Shown in pieces: positions 7,660 to 17,400 of a stretch of DNA of 41,589 bases. The stretch covers positions 1 through 41,589 of the forward strand of contig JAKAID010000001.1 of assembly GCA_021814545.1 (NCBI GenBank), written 5' to 3'. The DNA is from a bacterium (GTDB lineage: Bacteria > Patescibacteriota > Minisyncoccia > UBA6257 > GWB1-50-10). The notes under the pieces were generated by a model. It was not told where the DNA came from. It saw nothing but the letters and a program-made list of their open reading frames with translations, and ran no database searches. Positions within the stretch are counted from its first letter, which is position 1, and each line of letters opens with the position of its first letter. Made by a program: the position numbers and the translations under genes.

Positions 7660-10011
7660 ATGACCCTGCTCATTATTTTCATCTCGATATTCTTTGCAGT
7701 GCTCCTCGGCATTATTTCTTTTTTTGCCGCACGCGCGAATCTTCGTAAGCAACTCGCCGAGAGCCTGGATACTCGGCTGTTCCTTGTGCGTTTGCCGCTC
7801 GGTTCAAAGGAGGGGCGCGATCTCAAAAAAGAGATAGGAGCATCCGAGCAGCTTATGAGCGCGCTCGCGTCTTTCGGTAAGCCATTCTCGTTCGAGATAG
7901 CGGTACCCAATGTCGGCGAGGAGATTCATTTTTTCGTGTCGGTTCCCGGGAAGGCTGCGGGTGCCGTCGTGCGCCAGATACAGGCGCTTTGGAAAGATGC
8001 GAGCGTGAGCGAGGCGGAGGAATATAACATTTTCAATTATACCGGGACGACGGTGGGCGCGCTGTTGCGGCTTAAGGACCACTACTCGATTCCCGTGCGG
8101 ACGTACCAAAGCTTTGAGTCGGATACGCTCCTCCCCGTACTCGGAGGACTTACTCAGATAAATGCGGTGGGCGAGGGCTGCGCCATCCAATATGTGATAC
8201 GGTCGGCGGAACAAGAGAAGCGTTCCATACGGACCGCTATTTCCAATTTAAAAAAAGGAAAGAGCCTCAAGGAGGTTTTCCCCGGGAGTGACTCGACGTG
8301 GTCAGCGATAGAGAGGGCCATCGCACCGGGTGCGCCCAAGAAGGAGGGCGAGAAAATAATAGATGAGGAAGCGGTGCGGGCGCTCGAGGCGAAACTCGCG
8401 AAACCGCTTTTCCGGGTTAATGTGCGCGTTGTGGCGTCGGCGCCGAGCCAGTTCCAGGCAGAGGCTATCGCGGACGGTATTACGGCAGGCTTTTCGCAAT
8501 TCGCGGCGCCTGAGCGCAATGAGTTCCGCGTGGTGAAGCCGCGGCGACTTGCAGAGTTCGTACACGATTTTTCATACCGAGAGTTCCGTGAAGAAGACGC
8601 GATGGTGCTGAACGCTGAGGAGCTTGCGAGCGTCTTCCACTTCCCTACGCCTTTCACTGAGGTGCCGAAACTCAAATACCTTAAATCGAAAGAATCGCCG
8701 GCGCCCGTAGGCATGCCGAGCGCGGGGGTCCTTCTCGGATACAATCGCTACCGCAACGCGGAAACGCCGGTCCGGCTCTCGCGCGATGACCGTCGCCGCC
8801 ATGTGTACGTCATCGGGCAGACCGGCACGGGGAAATCGGTGTTCATCAACAATCTTGCGGGACAGGACGTTATCGGCAAAGAGGGCGTGTGCGTCATTGA
8901 CCCGAACGGCGACCTCTTCGAGGATATTGCGAAGCGTATTCCGCGTGAGCGCATACATGACGTGGTCATCTTTGACCCGAGCGACATCACGCAGCCTCTT
9001 GGGCTCAATATGCTCGAATATGACCCGCGCTATCCCGAGCAGAAAACACTCATCGTAAATGAGCTCCTTCAGATATTCGATACGCTCTACGATATGAAGG
9101 CGGCGGGCGGGCCCATGTTCGAGCAGTACGCGAGGAATGCGCTCCTCCTCCTTATGGACGACCCGTCGAACGGGTTTACCATTCTTGAAATTCCAAGGGT
9201 GCTCACCGATGCGTCATTCCGCAGGAAGTTGCTTGAGAAGTGCACCAACCTTCTCACCAAAGAGTTCTGGGAAAAGGAGGCGGAAAAGGCGGGGGGCGAG
9301 GCGGCGCTCGCAAACATTGCGCCCTACATCACTTCAAAGTTCAACACCTTCATCGCGAATGACTACACGCGCCCCATTCTCGCGCAGTCAAAGAATTCCA
9401 TCGATTTTCGGCAAATACTCGACGAAGGGAAAATTCTTCTCGTTAACCTGTCGAAGGGGCGCATTGGCGAGCTGAACGCCGGTTTGCTCGGTATGATAAT
9501 CGTAGGGAGACTCACCATCGCCGCGTTCTCGCGTGCAGATATTCCTGTGGAGAAGCGCCGCGATTTCTACCTCTATATCGATGAGTTCCAGAATTTTTCC
9601 ACTCCGTCCATCTCGACCATTCTTGCCGAGGCGCGCAAGTACCGCCTGTGCCTTACCGTCGCGCACCAGTTCATTGCTCAGCTCAAAGAGCCGATTAAGA
9701 ATGCGGTGTTCGGTAACGTGGGCAACATGGTCGCATTCCGCGTAGGGCCGGATGATGCAAAATTCCTTGTTTCGCAATTCGCGCCCGTGTTCAACGAGAA
9801 TGACATTATGAACATCGACAACTTGAACGCGCACGCAAAGATTCTTATCAATAATCAGGTTTCGCCGCCGTTCAACCTGTTCGTGCCGTTCCCCGAAAAA
9901 GGCGATGAGGCGATGCTCGAGGCGGTTCGCACAACCTCGCGCACGAAGTATGGGCGGCCGCTTGCGGAAGTCGAAGCGGAGATATATGCGCGCGTGAAAC
10001 GCATCGGGTGA
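7660..10011 (+). CDS. membrane-anchored VirD4/TraG-like ATPase (HerA-FtsK superfamily)
   Basis: A 783-aa protein. One N-terminal transmembrane helix (about residues 3-24) is followed by a 350-residue N-terminal region of unknown fold. The ATPase core then has Walker A GQTGTGKS at 386-393, an IDPNGD segment, and Walker B LYIDEFQ around 638-644. The core matches type IV secretion coupling proteins and DUF87/TraM-recognition ATPases that pump DNA or protein through membranes. No relaxase, VirB channel or mobile-element marker is near; the neighbours are envelope and housekeeping genes, so this is probably a chromosomal fixture rather than a conjugation gene. DNA uptake, DNA export or protein export are all possible. 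Confidence 0.87.
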   Translation: MTLLIIFISIFFAVLLGIISFFAARANLRKQLAESLDTRLFLVRLPLGSKEGRDLKKEIGASEQLMSALASFGKPFSFEIAVPNVGEEIHFFVSVPGKAAGAVVRQIQALWKDASVSEAEEYNIFNYTGTTVGALLRLKDHYSIPVRTYQSFESDTLLPVLGGLTQINAVGEGCAIQYVIRSAEQEKRSIRTAISNLKKGKSLKEVFPGSDSTWSAIERAIAPGAPKKEGEKIIDEEAVRALEAKLAKPLFRVNVRVVASAPSQFQAEAIADGITAGFSQFAAPERNEFRVVKPRRLAEFVHDFSYREFREEDAMVLNAEELASVFHFPTPFTEVPKLKYLKSKESPAPVGMPSAGVLLGYNRYRNAETPVRLSRDDRRRHVYVIGQTGTGKSVFINNLAGQDVIGKEGVCVIDPNGDLFEDIAKRIPRERIHDVVIFDPSDITQPLGLNMLEYDPRYPEQKTLIVNELLQIFDTLYDMKAAGGPMFEQYARNALLLLMDDPSNGFTILEIPRVLTDASFRRKLLEKCTNLLTKEFWEKEAEKAGGEAALANIAPYITSKFNTFIANDYTRPILAQSKNSIDFRQILDEGKILLVNLSKGRIGELNAGLLGMIIVGRLTIAAFSRADIPVEKRRDFYLYIDEFQNFSTPSISTILAEARKYRLCLTVAHQFIAQLKEPIKNAVFGNVGNMVAFRVGPDDAKFLVSQFAPVFNENDIMNIDNLNAHAKILINNQVSPPFNLFVPFPEKGDEAMLEAVRTTSRTKYGRPLAEVEAEIYARVKRIG

Positions 10012-10023
10012 ACCCCGTGGAGT

Positions 10024-10788
10024 ATGGCGAAACCTTACCTCTCACTCGTAGTTCCTGTACGCAATGAGGCGGCTTCGCTGTTGCAGTCGCTCATTGCGAT
10101 GGATTACGCGCTCTCGCTTGCGGAATATTCTTCGGAGCTCATTGTGGTCGATGACGGCTCGACTGATGCGACTCCGGAGATAAGCGAGCATTTTGAGAAA
10201 GTCATGAAGACGCTCCGTACGGTGCGGAAGAAGCGTGCCGAGGGGAGCGGGGCTGCCATCAAAACGGGAATGGCCGCCGCACGGGGGAATGTGCGTATGG
10301 TGCTCCCCACCCGGTGCCTTGGGTTTTTGGAGTCCCGGGGCGAAGTTATGGCGGCTCTCCGCGGCGGGGCGGGTTTTGTGGTCGGCACGCGGAACAGACC
10401 GTACTCACGCGAGCCTTTCGGCGCGGTGATGCGGAGGGTGTTCCGGAGCGCGGGCAACAGGCTCCTTTGTGGTAAGGAGCTCACAAAATTTTCCGATGTG
10501 TGTTTTGGCGCTTTTGCGATGCGCGAAGAGATAGCCGAATGGCTCTTTTCCTTCCCCGAGCTCTCGAACGGCCGCGAAGGCGCACTCGAACTTTTTGCGC
10601 TCGCTGAAGGTAATGGCGTTTCTATCACCGAACTTTCCTGCGAGCGCTGCGGGCTGTGTTCTTTTTGCGGGAGTATGGGGGAATGGCTCATGCTCTTTTT
10701 CCGCTCATTCCGCATCCGTTCGCGGCTGCGCGCCAAGCATTACTATCGCCTTCCGCAGAGTGGCTCGAACGCTGAAGTCGAGGTATGA
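10024..10788 (+). CDS. family 2 glycosyltransferase-like protein, degenerate metal site
   Basis: A 254-aa protein with a GT-A Rossmann start typical of dolichyl/polyprenyl-phosphate sugar transferases: SLVVPVRNEA, then IVVDDGSTDATPE at about residues 40-52, then GSGAAIKTGMAAARG. The second acidic motif, where GT2 enzymes show a DAD/DxD metal site, reads VLPTRCLGF (about 97-105) and has no Asp. Seven Cys are present, four of them clustered in CERCGLCSFC near residues 199-208. No C-terminal membrane helices are seen. It may be inactive, metal-independent or repurposed. It lies 12 bp after the ATPase and 9 bp before tpiA. Confidence 0.72.
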   Translation: MAKPYLSLVVPVRNEAASLLQSLIAMDYALSLAEYSSELIVVDDGSTDATPEISEHFEKVMKTLRTVRKKRAEGSGAAIKTGMAAARGNVRMVLPTRCLGFLESRGEVMAALRGGAGFVVGTRNRPYSREPFGAVMRRVFRSAGNRLLCGKELTKFSDVCFGAFAMREEIAEWLFSFPELSNGREGALELFALAEGNGVSITELSCERCGLCSFCGSMGEWLMLFFRSFRIRSRLRAKHYYRLPQSGSNAEVEV

Positions 10789-10789
10789 T
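10784..10789 (+). promoter_or_regulatory. possible -10 box for tpiA
   Basis: TATGAT overlapping the stop of the preceding gene and 8 nt before the tpiA ATG, the same spacing as other leaderless candidates here. The -35 is unclear. Confidence 0.4.
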
Positions 10790-10797
10790 TCAAAGTA

Positions 10798-11535
10798 ATG
10801 GATAAGCTTATCATCGGCAATTGGAAGATGCGTCCCACGACGCGGGGCGAGGCGGAAGCGCTTGCTCGCGCGAGCGACGCAGCGGGCGTGGTTGTGGCGC
10901 CTCCCTTTCCTTTTCTCGATGTGGCGAGCCGTATCATTACGCGCGCCGCACTCGCCGTGCAAAATGTATTTTCTGAAGACCCTGAGGGCGGGGGCGCGTA
11001 TACCGGCGAGGTGTCATGCGCCATGGCGCGTGCGATGGGTGCACGGTATGCGATAATCGGGCACTCGGAGCGGAGGGAATATCTGCGTGAGAGTGATGCG
11101 ATGATAGCGAAAAAGGTTTCCGCCGCGATCGCGGCAGGACTTACCCCGGTGCTCTGCGTGGGGGAGAAAAAAGAAGTCCGCGACAAGGGGAGCGACGCCG
11201 CGCGCGTATTCGTGGAAACCCAGCTTCTTGCCGACCTCACCCTCATTCGAGGGTCCGCGGAAGTCATCGTTGCCTATGAGCCCGTATGGGCCATCGGCAC
11301 CGGCGACAATGCCACCCCCGAGGTTGCTTCCGCGATGAGCGAGATGATACGCACGACGGTCGCCAAAAATTTTCCCGCGCTCAACATACGTGTGCTCTAT
11401 GGAGGTTCGGTGAGCGAGGAGAATATCGCCAGTTTCGCCGCGGAGCGCCGCATCGACGGTTTTCTCGTGGGGGGGGCGAGCGCGAAGGCGGCGGAATTCG
11501 CGAAAATGATAACGACTGTGCGAGAACTTCAATAG
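10798..11535 (+). CDS. tpiA: triosephosphate isomerase
   Basis: A 245-aa TIM barrel that interconverts dihydroxyacetone phosphate and glyceraldehyde 3-phosphate in glycolysis. All catalytic landmarks are visible: K10 in GNWKM, H89 in IIGHSERR, catalytic E161 in AYEPVWAIGTG, and the phosphate-binding LYGGSV and FLVGGAS segments. Length is normal. It sits inside an envelope-gene run with 9 bp and 2 bp gaps, which suggests co-transcription. A TATGAT box just upstream could give it a separate promoter. Confidence 0.97.
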   Translation: MDKLIIGNWKMRPTTRGEAEALARASDAAGVVVAPPFPFLDVASRIITRAALAVQNVFSEDPEGGGAYTGEVSCAMARAMGARYAIIGHSERREYLRESDAMIAKKVSAAIAAGLTPVLCVGEKKEVRDKGSDAARVFVETQLLADLTLIRGSAEVIVAYEPVWAIGTGDNATPEVASAMSEMIRTTVAKNFPALNIRVLYGGSVSEENIASFAAERRIDGFLVGGASAKAAEFAKMITTVRELQ

Positions 11536-11537
11536 CC

Positions 11538-12299
11538 ATGCCGCGAGGACTCAAGCAATTTTTGTATGGGTTGCTCTACGTCGCTCTTGCGGCGCTTCTT
11601 GGTATTCTTGCGTGGCGCACGTTCTTTTTTGCGCCCGCGACGTGTACCGACAATATTCAAAACCAGGGCGAAGCGGGCGTTGATTGCGGCGGTCCCTGTA
11701 CGCCCTGCGAGATAAAAGCGCTCGCGCCGCTTCAGGTATTCACGCCTTACACGCTTTCGCTTTCCACGGGGCAGGCAATCGCGCTGTTTGCGGTCGCAAA
11801 TCCGAATAGCACCTATCATGCGGCGCGTTTTGCATATCACGTTGATGTGTTCGACCGGGGCGGCACGCGTATTGAGGCGTTTGACGGTACTGATTCGCTT
11901 TTTGCGGGAGAACGGAAATACATCATTGAGTCGCGCATCACTGCGCGAAGAAGCAATATCGGACGCATTGAAATTTCTTTGTCCAATCCGCAGTGGGAAT
12001 CCGTTGCGCAGTTCTCGGCGCCCACACTTTCGCTCTCGGGCGTTATGACCGAGATGTTGCCGCGCGGGAGTATCCGCGTGGCCGGCTCGGTCGCGAATAC
12101 GGGCGGGATTGCCGCGAGCAATGTACACGTGCTTGCTGTCGCATTCGATAAATATGGCGGGCGCATATTCGCCGCACAGAATGTTCTCACTTCGCTTGTG
12201 GGGTTTGAGAATGCATCGTTTACCATTCCCTTTCCCACCGACACTGTTTTCCAGAACATAGACACGGCAAGAACACAGGTATTTGTGAGCGGACAATGA
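11538..12299 (+). CDS. membrane-anchored Cys-rich protein of unknown function
   Basis: A 253-aa protein with one N-terminal transmembrane helix (about residues 8-30) and an extracytoplasmic remainder. Right after the membrane comes a motif CTDNIQNQGEAGVDCGG followed by PCTPC; Cys/Asp-rich modules of this style occur in secreted proteins of several bacterial groups and may bind Ca2+ or form disulfides. The rest is beta-rich with two Ig/FN3-like repeats suggested by alternating hydrophobic strands. It lies 2 bp after tpiA, and its stop overlaps the start of the SEDS gene (ATGA), so it is probably translationally coupled to cell-wall synthesis. Function unknown. Confidence 0.85.
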   Translation: MPRGLKQFLYGLLYVALAALLGILAWRTFFFAPATCTDNIQNQGEAGVDCGGPCTPCEIKALAPLQVFTPYTLSLSTGQAIALFAVANPNSTYHAARFAYHVDVFDRGGTRIEAFDGTDSLFAGERKYIIESRITARRSNIGRIEISLSNPQWESVAQFSAPTLSLSGVMTEMLPRGSIRVAGSVANTGGIAASNVHVLAVAFDKYGGRIFAAQNVLTSLVGFENASFTIPFPTDTVFQNIDTARTQVFVSGQ

Positions 12300-13372
12300 T
12301 GCGAAGTTTGAGAAATTTTGATTGGGGCATCATCGCGGGTTTGTGCGTCCTCGCGGCGGCAAGCCTTGTTTCGCTCGCGAGCTCGAATATCGCGTTTTTT
12401 TGGCGCCAGATAGTCTGGTATGTCATAGGTTTTTTTATCATCATTGTTGGCAGCAGATTTGATTGGCGGTGGCTCGGGAGCCAGGGGTGGTTCCGCCAGG
12501 GCCTCTACTGGGTGAGCGTAGGACTGGTGCTGTTCTCCAATCTGCAGTCGGGGACCATTCGCGGAACGAAAAGCTGGATAAGTATTGCGGGCATTCAATT
12601 CGAGCCGGGCGAGCTTACGAAGCTCGCGCTTATCCTTATTTTTGCGGATTTTTTTGCGCGGCGGCACATCCACGCGTGGCGTGCGAAGAACATCATCACC
12701 TCATTTCTCTATGCCGCGCTTCCTGCAGGTCTCATTGCTATCCACCCCGACCTTGGGTCGGCGACCATCGTAATGTCGCTTTGGTTTGGATATATGCTCA
12801 TGAGCGGCGTTCATGTGAAGCGTTTTTTGCTCGGCGTGGGCGTTGTGGTCCTGGCGGCGGCGCTTATGTGGTCATTTTTCTTGAAACCCTACCAGCGTGA
12901 CCGCATAACGAGCTTCCTTTCTCCTGAGCGCGACCCGCTTGGCGTGAGTTATAACGTTATTCAGGCAAAAATCGCTATCGGTTCTGCAGGTTTTTGGGGC
13001 AAGGGGTTCATGATGGGCACCCAGACCCAGTTCAAATTTTTGCCTGAGTCCCAGACCGACTTTCTCTTTGCCGCGTTCGTAGAGGAGTGGGGATTTGTAG
13101 GGGGCATTCTTGTTCTCTTGACATTTCTTTTCATAGTGTATAGGCTCATATCAATTGGACTCAGAGCCCGCGATAATTATTTCAGACTAATAAGTTTGGG
13201 AGGGGGTCTGTTTTTTGTAGTCCATTTATTTATCAATGTAGGTGCGAATCTTGGTCTGCTGCCGGTGGCGGGCGTCACCCTCCCCTTTTTCAGCTACGGG
13301 GGATCGAACATCCTGACGTCCTCGATAATTTTAAGCATAATCCAACACATTAAACTTGAATCCTCAGCTTGA
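12296..13372 (+). CDS. SEDS-family peptidoglycan glycosyltransferase (RodA/FtsW)
   Basis: A 358-aa polytopic membrane protein with about 8-10 hydrophobic helices. SEDS landmarks include GTIRGTKSWISI with the following FEPGELTKLALI (equivalent to QPSE.K), the extracellular-loop region RDPLGVSYN with SQTDFLFAAFVEEWG, and the C-terminal signature PFFSYGGSNI. SEDS proteins polymerise lipid II into glycan strands with a class B PBP. Between RodA and FtsW I lean to RodA from its length and the neighbouring mltG, but cannot be certain. The ATGA overlap with the upstream gene and the 17-bp overlap with mltG indicate tight coupling. Confidence 0.92.
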   Translation: MMRSLRNFDWGIIAGLCVLAAASLVSLASSNIAFFWRQIVWYVIGFFIIIVGSRFDWRWLGSQGWFRQGLYWVSVGLVLFSNLQSGTIRGTKSWISIAGIQFEPGELTKLALILIFADFFARRHIHAWRAKNIITSFLYAALPAGLIAIHPDLGSATIVMSLWFGYMLMSGVHVKRFLLGVGVVVLAAALMWSFFLKPYQRDRITSFLSPERDPLGVSYNVIQAKIAIGSAGFWGKGFMMGTQTQFKFLPESQTDFLFAAFVEEWGFVGGILVLLTFLFIVYRLISIGLRARDNYFRLISLGGGLFFVVHLFINVGANLGLLPVAGVTLPFFSYGGSNILTSSIILSIIQHIKLESSA

Positions 13373-14405
13373 ACAAAGAGGCAATTTAAGCACCGGGCTC
13401 CTCACTGCGTTAGGAGGAGCGTTGCTGCTCATCATTGTTACCGCATACTTTTTTTATGGTCTGCAACCCGCGGACCTGAACGGCCACCCCGCTGCGGGCG
13501 TGGCTGGTCCTGTTTTTGCGACGACCACATTTACCATCGCGAAGGGGGATGGCGTGCGCGATATCGGTGAACGCCTTCTTCAGGATTCGCTTATCAAGTC
13601 TCTTACCGTGTTTAAACTCTATTCGCTTGTGAGCGGCAAGGCGCAGAAGTTCCTCCCGGGTGCGTACGAGCTTTCACCCGCAATGAGCACGCCCGAGATA
13701 ATAACCGCGCTCACCACTCCGGGGAACAATGAGGTGCAGGTGACCATTCCCGAGGGCTCTACCGTGAAGGACATCGAGGCGATACTTACCGGTGCGGGCG
13801 TATGGAAGAAGGGCGCATCGTTCGGCGCTCCTACGAAAGAACTGCAGGCCGAGTATCCGTTCCTTGCGAGCGCAACCTCATTTGAAGGATTCTTGTTCCC
13901 GGATACCTATCGCATCGCGCTTGATGCGCCGCCTGAACGGCTCATAAGAATGTTCCTCGATAATTTTCAAATAAAAGCGTGGTCATTGCTCGAGGGCAAG
14001 CAGGGCTGGTACCAATCGCTTACGCTCGCCTCGCTTCTCGAACGTGAGATACCCGCATTTCCTGATAGGCAAATGGTCGCCGCGATACTCTTAAGGCGAA
14101 TGCGGATACGGATGCCCCTGCAGGTCGATGCGACAGTGAGCTACGCAAAGTGCGCGGGAGAGCTAAGGGATTGCGATGTGCTGAAGATAACGAAGACCGA
14201 TACGGCGATGAGTTCTCCTTACAATACCTATCAGCGGCTCGGATGGCCGCCCACGCCGATAGCGAACCCTGGACAAGCGGCGATACGCGCGGCGCTTGCT
14301 CCGAAAGATAATCCTTACCTCTACTATCTTTCAGCGAAGACTGGAGAGACCATGTTCTCGAAGACCTTGGAAGAACACAACAGCAAGCGAGCAAAGTACT
14401 TATAA
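13356..14405 (+). CDS. mltG: endolytic murein transglycosylase MltG (YceG-like)
   Basis: A 349-aa protein that cuts nascent glycan strands at the membrane. It has one N-terminal transmembrane helix (about residues 15-35), a LysM-like region and the YceG catalytic core. The motif ASLLEREI at 225-232 matches ASIVEKET of E. coli MltG, which makes E229 the catalytic acid; MPLQVDATVSY and the C-terminal ETMFSKTLEEHN are also typical. The start is a TTG at 13356 that overlaps the SEDS gene; no ATG or GTG fits before the membrane helix. Pairing with a SEDS synthase suggests joint control of glycan length. Confidence 0.95.
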   Translation: MNPQLEQRGNLSTGLLTALGGALLLIIVTAYFFYGLQPADLNGHPAAGVAGPVFATTTFTIAKGDGVRDIGERLLQDSLIKSLTVFKLYSLVSGKAQKFLPGAYELSPAMSTPEIITALTTPGNNEVQVTIPEGSTVKDIEAILTGAGVWKKGASFGAPTKELQAEYPFLASATSFEGFLFPDTYRIALDAPPERLIRMFLDNFQIKAWSLLEGKQGWYQSLTLASLLEREIPAFPDRQMVAAILLRRMRIRMPLQVDATVSYAKCAGELRDCDVLKITKTDTAMSSPYNTYQRLGWPPTPIANPGQAAIRAALAPKDNPYLYYLSAKTGETMFSKTLEEHNSKRAKYL

Positions 14406-14406
14406 C
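14401..14406 (+). promoter_or_regulatory. possible -10 box for rpoB
   Basis: TATAAC 9 nt before the rpoB ATG, overlapping the end of mltG. Spacing matches the leaderless pattern, but no -35 is evident. Confidence 0.4.
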
Positions 14407-14415
14407 CAACGCCCC

Positions 14416-17400
14416 ATGCATCAAAAAACAAAAATATTCACCAAATACAACGGTCCGAAGTTCGCCCAGCCGAACCTTATTGAGATTCAGCGTAATTCGT
14501 TCGACTGGTTCTTAAAGAAAGGCTTGCGTGAGCTTTTTGACGAGATATCTCCCATCCGCGACCACACGGGCAAGGAGCTTGAACTGAGCTTCCAGGATTA
14601 TAAATTCGATGCGCCTAAGTACACGGAGGAACAGGCCAAAGAAAAGGACCTTTCTTATGAGGCGTCGCTTCGCGTGAATTTAAAATTGGTGAACAAGGTT
14701 ACGAAGGAGGCGAACGTGCAGGAGGTGTATCTCGGCGATTTCCCGATGATGACGAAGCGGGGCACGTTCATTATCAGCGGCGTAGAGCGCGTGGTTATCT
14801 CGCAGCTCGTGCGTTCGCCTGGTGCGTATTTCACCGAGAACATTGCACGCGGAAGGAAACTTTTCGGCGCGAAGGTTATCCCGAACCGTGGCGTATGGCT
14901 TGAGTTCGAGACCGAGGCCGACGGCTTCATCGGCGTGCGTATTGACCGCAAGAGGAAAGCGCCCGTGACGCAGCTCCTGCGCATATTTGGCTTCGCTTCG
15001 ACCGAAGAGATGCAGAAGGAATTCGCCGATGTGGATACTGGTGAAATTAAATTCATCCAGGCAACGCTCAAAAAAGATGATGCGGAGAGCGCCGACGATG
15101 CGTTTGTGAGCATTCACCACAGGCTTCGCCCGGGCGACCTTACGACCGCAGAAAATGCGAAGTCGCTCATTGAGGGCATGTTTTTCCGTTTTGACCGTTA
15201 TGATTTGAGCCCCGTGGGCCGGTTCAAGATGAATCAGCGCCTCGGCATTACGAAGAAAGAAGGCGGTCTTCTTGATAAAGATGACGTTATCGCCATTTTG
15301 AAGGAGATTATCCGTTTGAATAATAGTCTCAATGCGGAGGCTGATGATATCGACCATCTTGGCAACCGCCGCGTGCGCGCGGTGGGTGAGCTTATTCAGT
15401 TGCGCCTGCGCGTGGGATTTGCGCGTTTGCGCCGTGGCGTACAGGACAGGATGTCGACGCTCGAGCGCCGTTCGCTCCAGCCGGTGCAGCTTGTGAACTA
15501 CAAATTGTTGACCGCAGTGGTGCGCGACTTCTTCCAGGCATCGCAGCTCTCGCAGTTCATGGACCAGGTGAATCCGCTCGCAGAACTCGAGCACAAGCGC
15601 CGTCTCTCGGCGATGGGCCCGGGCGGCTTGACCCGCGAACGCGCCGGCTTCGAGGTGCGTGACGTGCACTCCTCGTTCTATGGACGCATCTGTCCTATTC
15701 AGACGCCGGAAGGCGCGAACATCGGTCTTGTGAGCTATCTCTCGAACTATGCTCGTTTGAACGAACTTGGATTCATCGAGACCCCGTACTTCAAGGTGAA
15801 GAACGGCGTCGTGACCTCAAGCGTGGTGTGGCTCGATGCGATAGAGGAAGAAAAATACACTATCGCACAGGCCGACCTTAAAACCGATGAGAAGGGCTAC
15901 ATCGTTGATGATGTGGTGGCGGCGCGCGTAAAAGGCGAGCCGGGCACCTGCAAGCGCGAGGACGTTGATTGCATCGACGTGTCCGCGAACCAGTTCACTT
16001 CGGTCGCGACTTCGCTCATTCCGTTCCTCGAGCACGATGATGCAAGCCGCGCGCTCATGGGTTCGAACATGCAGAGGCAGGGCACTCCCTCCATCGTTCC
16101 GGATGCGCCGCTTGTCGGCACCGGCCAGGAGGACCGTGCCGCGCATGATTCCGAGCAGGTCATCCTCGCAGAGGAGGACGGCGCGGTAGTTGAGGCGGAC
16201 AGCGAGGCGGTTTCAGTGAAGGGCGCTTCGGGCGTGAAAAAATATCCGATTTTGAAATTCGTGCGCTCGAACCAGTCAACCTGTCTCTCGCAACGCCCTA
16301 TTGTTGCGGTAGGCGACAAGGTAAAGAAAGGTGACATTTTAGCCGATGGTCCCGCGACCCAGAACGGCGTGCTGAGCTTGGGGCAGAACCTCCTCGTTGC
16401 CTTCATCCCGTGGCGCGGCGGTAACTTCGAAGACGCCATCATTCTCTCGGAGCGCGTGGCGCGTGATGACCGGTTCACCTCTATCCACATCGAGACCTTC
16501 GTGTGTTCGGTGCGTGATACGAAGCTTGGTCCCGAGATAACGACCCCTGATATCCCGAACGTTTCGGAAGATAAATTGAGGAACCTCGACGAGGAGGGTA
16601 TCGTGCGCATCGGTGCGGAAGTCCGCCCCGGCGACATTTTGGTGGGTAAAATCTCTCCGAAAGGCGAGTCAGAATTAAGCTCCGAGGAGCGCCTCCTTCG
16701 CGCCATCTTCGGCGAGAAGGCGCGCGACGTGAAGGATACTTCGCTTACGCTCCCGCACGGCAAGAACGGCCGCATCATTGGCATCAAGATATTCTCGCGC
16801 GAGAAAGGCGATAAGCTTGAGCCCGGCATCATTAAGAAAATCCAGGTTGAGGTGGCGCAGCTCCGCAAGGTGCGCGCGGGCGATAAGCTCGCCGGCCGCC
16901 ACGGCAACAAGGGTGTTATTTCATCCATTCGCCCTATGGCAGATATGCCGTATCTCGCGGATGGCCGCCCGGTGGATATCGTCTTGAACCCGCTCGGCGT
17001 CGTGTCTCGTATGAACATCGGTCAGATACTTGAGACGCACCTTGGTTTTGCTGCGGAGAAGCTTGGTTATCGCGCTATCGTTCCGAACTTCGTCGGCGGT
17101 GACGAGGACGTTATTCGCGAAGAGTTGAAGAAGGCGGACCTTCCAGAATCAGGCAAGGTAACGCTCCACGACGGCATCACGGGCGAGCCGTTCCGGGCCC
17201 CCATCACGGTTGGTTACATCTACATGATGAAGCTGAACCATCTCGTGGAAGATAAAATTCACATGCGTTCTACGGGCCCATACTCGCTTATCACCCAGCA
17301 GCCGCTTGGCGGTAAAGCGCAGCTCGGCGGCCAGCGCTTCGGTGAAATGGAGGTGTGGGCGCTCGAGGGGTATGGTTCCGCACATACGCTTCAGGAAATG

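Noticed and set aside
7660-10011. Integrative conjugative element
   Set aside because: Only the coupling-type ATPase is present; no relaxase, VirB/Tra genes, integrase or attachment repeats nearby.
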